11,118 nucleotides of DNA from an uncultured Alphaproteobacteria bacterium (GTDB taxonomy: Bacteria; Pseudomonadota; Alphaproteobacteria; Rickettsiales; UBA1997). How positions within the stretch are numbered: position 1 is the first letter of the stretch; every line of letters starts with the position of its first letter. Location of the stretch: the NCBI GenBank assembly GCA_903898475.1, contig CAIUFU010000165.1, positions 1-11,118 on the forward strand, in the 5' to 3' direction. The notes under the pieces were generated by a model. That model had not been told where the DNA came from. It saw only the letters and a list, made by a program, of their open reading frames with translations, and did no database searches. Both the position numbers and the translations under genes were made by a program. Positions 8,275 to 11,118 of the stretch are shown piece by piece.

Positions 8275-8493
8275 ATGCCTAAAGAAGACCTTCTCTCAAT
8301 GAACGGAATCGTCATTGAAGTTTTGCCAAATACTATTTTTCGCGTTGAGTTGGAAAATAAGCACATCATTACAGCGCACGCTTCAGGCAAGATCAGAAAG
8401 AATAAAATTCGTGTGTTGAAAGGTGACAAAGTTGAAATCGAAATGACTACTTACGATCTTACTAAAGGCCGCATCGTACGCAGAAACGTTTAG
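8275..8493 (+). CDS. infA: Translation initiation factor IF-1
   Basis: Complete 72-residue protein, the normal IF-1 length. It is a single S1/OB-fold domain that binds the A site of the 30S subunit and works with IF-2 and IF-3 in choosing the initiator tRNA. Family signatures are clear: MPKEDLLSMNGIVIEVLPN at the start, then FRVELEN, ITAHASGKIRKNKIRVL and GDKVEIEM, and YDLTKGRIVRR at the end. The RKNKIRVL basic stretch and the YDLTKGRI end are typical, and the overall pattern looks alphaproteobacterial. The start is fixed by family length and the conserved N-terminal KED, since no Shine-Dalgarno is present. It sits 105 bases after pbpC and 43 bases before topA on the same strand, so it may be co-transcribed with topA. 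Identification is essentially certain. Confidence 0.98.
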   Translation: MPKEDLLSMNGIVIEVLPNTIFRVELENKHIITAHASGKIRKNKIRVLKGDKVEIEMTTYDLTKGRIVRRNV

Positions 8494-8536
8494 TTAAAAC
8501 GCTTCTCGCTCCTTTTAGAAATTTTAAACCAAAGTG

Positions 8537-11059
8537 ATGAAAAATCTTTTAATCGTCGAGTCTCCAGCTAAGGCGAAAACAATCGGCAAATATTTAGGCA
8601 GTGACTACAAGGTTCTAGCCTCATTTGGCCACGTTCGCGACTTGCCAAGCAAAAATGGTTCGGTTGATCCAAATAATGATTTTGCCATGAGTTACGAGGT
8701 TTCGGCAAAATCCTCAAAAAATGTTAAAGAAATCGTTGATGCCGCTAAGCTTTGCAGCAAGCTGATTCTCGCGCCCGATCCGGATCGCGAAGGTGAATCA
8801 ATCGCTTGGCACGTTTTGGAAGTTTTGAAACAGAAGAAGGCAATTAAAGCCACGGTGAAAGTTGAGCGCGTTGTTTTTAACGCCATTACTAAAAATTCAA
8901 TTGTTGAAGCAATTAAAAATCCACGCGACATCGACATGGATTTGGTCAACGCCCAACAAGCTCGCCGCGCTTTGGATTATTTAGTGGGCTTTACTTTGTC
9001 GCCAGTTTTGTGGCGTAAATTACCCGGTAGCAGATCAGCAGGACGCGTGCAATCAGTGGCTTTGCGCCTTGTTTGCGATCGCGAAGATGAAATTGACGCT
9101 TTTAAAAGTGAAGAATATTGGGACATTAAAATTGATCTCAAAAACGAGAAAAATGCTGAGTTTCAGGCGAGCGTTACTGAGATTGAAGGCAAAAAACTTG
9201 AGAGATTTTCAATTGTTACCGAGGCCCAATCAGGTAAAATCAAACAACTTCTTGAAGAAAAAAAATATCACGTAGTTGCAGTCACCAAAAAGCAGGCCAA
9301 ACGTCGTTCTAACCCGCCTTTCATTACCTCTTCGCTACAACAAGAAGCAGCTCGTAAATTGGGCTTTTCTGTGAGTCGCACAATGTCAACCGCCCAACGC
9401 CTTTACGAAGGAATTGAAATTGATGGCGTGGCACAAGGTTTGATTACTTACATGAGAACTGACTCGGTTTCTTTGACTGCGGAAGCGGTTACCGCAGTTC
9501 GCCAAAAAATTAATGCGCTTTACGGCAAAGATTATTTGCCCGCAGAGCCAAATGTTTTCAAAAGCAAAATCAAAAATGCTCAAGAAGCGCACGAGGCGAT
9601 CCGTCCAACCGACTTCTCACTTTCGCCAGACAAAGTTAAGCAATATTTAGAAGACGGCCAATTCGCGCTTTACGATTTGATCTGGAAAAGAACTTTGGCC
9701 TCACAAATGACCGACGTGATTTTTGACCAAGTTGTGGCAGATATTGCGACAGTTCCAGCTTACGCCAAAGCGCGTGCTACTGGTTCAACAATTAAATTTG
9801 ACGGTTTCTACAAAGTTTATCGCGAAGATCGCGACGACAATGAAGCTGACGAAGATGATTCAAAACAAAACCTTCCAGAGCTTCGCGAAAAAGAAAATTT
9901 GGCTTTGCTAGATGTTAAGCCGCAACAACATTTCACTGAGCCGCCACCAAGATATTCTGAAGCGAGTTTAGTTAAAAAAATGGAAGAACTCGGAATCGGT
10001 CGCCCGTCAACTTACGCGGCAATCATTTCAGTTTTGCAAGATCGTGGCTACGTAAAGCTAGATAAAAAACGCTTCTTCCCCGAAGAGCGTGGCAGAATTG
10101 TGACAACTTTCTTGAAAGAATTTTTCGCCAAATATGTTGAATTCGACTACACGGCGAATTTGGAAGATGAGCTAGACATCATCTCTAACGGCAAAATGAA
10201 TTGGAAAGCTTTCCTCAAAAAATTCTGGGGTGATTTCAGCAAATCAACTTCTGAGGTAAGCGAAAAGCCATTTGGCGAAGTTTTAGAAGTGTTAAACCAA
10301 AAAGTTGGCTTCCACATTTTTGGTGTGGATGAGAAGGGTGCTTTGAAAGATTCTTGCCCAACTTGTAACACCGGAAAATTAAGCCTACGCCTTGGCAAAT
10401 TCGGCGCCTTCATTGGTTGCTCGAACTATCCTGAGTGCAAACACACCATGCAGCTTTTTGAAAAAGATGGTGATTTGGGTGAAGATGGTGAAAGAAAACC
10501 ACAATTCGAACCAAGAAGTTTGGGCGTTGATCCAAAAACTGGCTTCGAAGTGATGGTGAAAATTGGACCTTACGGGCCTTACTTAGAATTGGTTGGAAGT
10601 GAAGTAATTACTGAAGCCGAAGCGGAAAAGGCCAAGGAAAAAGAGGCGAAAGCAAAAGAGAAAGAAGAAAAAGCGAAGCTTAAAAAGCCAAGTAAAGCCA
10701 AAGCTAAGGTGAAAAAAGCTGTAGAAAAACCGGCGAAAAAACCGAAGGTGAAAAAACCAAAACGTATTTCGATTCCAAAAACTCTAGATCCGAATTTGAT
10801 TACTTTGAAAGACGCGGCGGATCTTTTGTCGCTGCCTCGCGAAGTTGGAACTCACCCAGAAAGCGGCCAAAAAATTGTCGCAAACATTGGACCATTTGGG
10901 CCTTATTTGCTGCACGACAAGAAATACACCTCTTTGAAAGAAGACAGTGTGCTTGAAGTTGGCCTGAACCGCGCAGTTGATTTGATTGCAACTGATCTTG
11001 CGAAGAAAGCGGCGGGTGGCGGAAGAAGAGGAAGATTTTCGAAGAAAGCGAAGAAGTAA
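8537..11059 (+). CDS. topA: DNA topoisomerase I (type IA)
   Basis: Complete 840-residue enzyme that relaxes negative supercoils by cutting one strand and passing the other. ATG 8537 is preferred to the in-frame GTG directly before it (8534), because MKNLLIVESPAKAKTIGKYL matches the family start. The Toprim domain shows Glu8 and the metal-binding D81-P-D83-R-E85. The CAP-like part contains the nucleophile in LITY305-M-R307-TDS, preceded by GFSVSRTMSTAQRLYEG and followed by HEAIRPTD and GIGRPSTYA. One four-cysteine zinc ribbon follows (C607, C610, C628, C634 in CPTC ... CSNYPEC). Then come two GPYGPY/GPFGPY-type C-terminal repeats (about 658-688 and 766-800), separated by a Lys/Ala/Glu/Pro-rich linker (about 693-747), and a basic tail (GRRGRFSKKAKK). 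E. coli TopA (865) carries more zinc ribbons; the single-ribbon, repeat-bearing form fits alphaproteobacteria. The gene follows infA by 43 bases and has no Shine-Dalgarno. Inverted repeats follow its stop. All catalytic residues are present. Confidence 0.98.
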   Translation: MKNLLIVESPAKAKTIGKYLGSDYKVLASFGHVRDLPSKNGSVDPNNDFAMSYEVSAKSSKNVKEIVDAAKLCSKLILAPDPDREGESIAWHVLEVLKQKKAIKATVKVERVVFNAITKNSIVEAIKNPRDIDMDLVNAQQARRALDYLVGFTLSPVLWRKLPGSRSAGRVQSVALRLVCDREDEIDAFKSEEYWDIKIDLKNEKNAEFQASVTEIEGKKLERFSIVTEAQSGKIKQLLEEKKYHVVAVTKKQAKRRSNPPFITSSLQQEAARKLGFSVSRTMSTAQRLYEGIEIDGVAQGLITYMRTDSVSLTAEAVTAVRQKINALYGKDYLPAEPNVFKSKIKNAQEAHEAIRPTDFSLSPDKVKQYLEDGQFALYDLIWKRTLASQMTDVIFDQVVADIATVPAYAKARATGSTIKFDGFYKVYREDRDDNEADEDDSKQNLPELREKENLALLDVKPQQHFTEPPPRYSEASLVKKMEELGIGRPSTYAAIISVLQDRGYVKLDKKRFFPEERGRIVTTFLKEFFAKYVEFDYTANLEDELDIISNGKMNWKAFLKKFWGDFSKSTSEVSEKPFGEVLEVLNQKVGFHIFGVDEKGALKDSCPTCNTGKLSLRLGKFGAFIGCSNYPECKHTMQLFEKDGDLGEDGERKPQFEPRSLGVDPKTGFEVMVKIGPYGPYLELVGSEVITEAEAEKAKEKEAKAKEKEEKAKLKKPSKAKAKVKKAVEKPAKKPKVKKPKRISIPKTLDPNLITLKDAADLLSLPREVGTHPESGQKIVANIGPFGPYLLHDKKYTSLKEDSVLEVGLNRAVDLIATDLAKKAAGGGRRGRFSKKAKK

Positions 11060-11071
11060 AACCTCTCTTAG

Positions 11072-11097
11072 TCATGCTGAGCTTGTGTGAGGCATGA
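11072..11097. repeat. Short inverted repeat downstream of topA
   Basis: TCATGC (11072-11077) and GCATGA (11092-11097) are exact reverse complements, around a 14-base interior that begins and ends with TGAG. It starts 12 bases after the topA stop. It could be a transcript-end hairpin, but no T run follows in view. The pattern recalls dispersed intergenic palindromes, which is inference. Confidence 0.5.
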
Positions 11098-11118
11098 TTC
11101 AGGCCCGTGCCCTGAATC
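11096..11118. repeat. Perfect 8-bp stem-loop at the window edge
   Basis: GATTCAGG (11096-11103) and CCTGAATC (11111-11118) are exact reverse complements around the loop CCCGTGC. It abuts the preceding inverted repeat, sharing two bases with it. The right arm ends exactly at the window edge, so the element may continue. It may be the core of a larger palindromic repeat or a topA terminator; the following bases are needed to tell. Confidence 0.6.

Noticed and set aside
8193..8429. 78-codon reverse-strand open frame across the infA leader and most of infA
   Set aside because: It is antisense to infA, has no recognisable family features, and is explained by infA codon structure.
8534..8536. GTG as the topA start
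   Set aside because: It would add only one residue before the conserved M-K-N-L-L-I-V-E-S start; the ATG at 8537 fits the family better.
11068..11118. Open reverse-strand frame entering from the window edge and stopping at 11068-11070
   Set aside because: Only 16 codons before the stop are visible and they lie wholly within the inverted repeats, so a chance reading of repeat DNA is more likely than a gene end.
1..11118. CRISPR array, tRNA/rRNA genes, insertion sequence or phage genes
   Set aside because: No spaced direct repeats, no tRNA-like cloverleaf, no transposase or integrase motifs were seen; the window is almost fully occupied by five recognisable genes.

Overview
The window is a gene-dense, + strand stretch from what looks like a low-to-mid GC Gram-negative bacterium, most plausibly an alphaproteobacterium. 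The reasons are: (i) the IF-1 and topoisomerase I proteins resemble alphaproteobacterial forms (the IF-1 C-terminal half, and a TopA with one zinc ribbon, GPYGPY/GPFGPY-type C-terminal repeats and a basic tail); (ii) a periplasmic alpha-2-macroglobulin next to a PBP1C is a Gram-negative arrangement; (iii) the base composition is A/T-leaning. The assignment is from recalled family features, not from a search, and the genus is not determinable.

Layout. Positions 1-191 hold the 3' end of rsmD (16S rRNA G966 methyltransferase), starting in its DPPY motif. After 13 bases comes a very large gene (205-5967) for a secreted, thioester-containing bacterial alpha-2-macroglobulin. Only 3 bases later begins pbpC (5971-8169), penicillin-binding protein 1C, with intact transglycosylase, transpeptidase and C-terminal BiPBP_C parts. 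A 105-base gap leads to infA (8275-8493, translation initiation factor IF-1), and a 43-base gap leads to topA (8537-11059, DNA topoisomerase I). The last 59 bases hold no gene but contain two abutting inverted repeats running to the window edge. All genes point the same way and the coding density is very high.

How the genes work together. The alpha-2-macroglobulin and PBP1C form the known yfhM-pbpC type pair. The first is thought to trap attacking proteases in the periplasm through its reactive Cys-Gln thioester. The second polymerises and cross-links peptidoglycan, so together they have been proposed to defend and repair a breached envelope. The near-zero gap and the lack of a ribosome binding site for pbpC suggest coupled translation. 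rsmD, infA and topA are housekeeping genes for ribosome modification, translation initiation and supercoiling control.

I do not see a wholly undescribed system. The points most worth a second look are: the alpha-2-macroglobulin lacks the lipobox of its E. coli counterpart but carries an unusual Trp/Phe-rich insertion; an AT-only hairpin spans the rsmD stop and the next start codon; none of the four visible starts has a Shine-Dalgarno sequence; and a probable dispersed palindromic element lies after topA.
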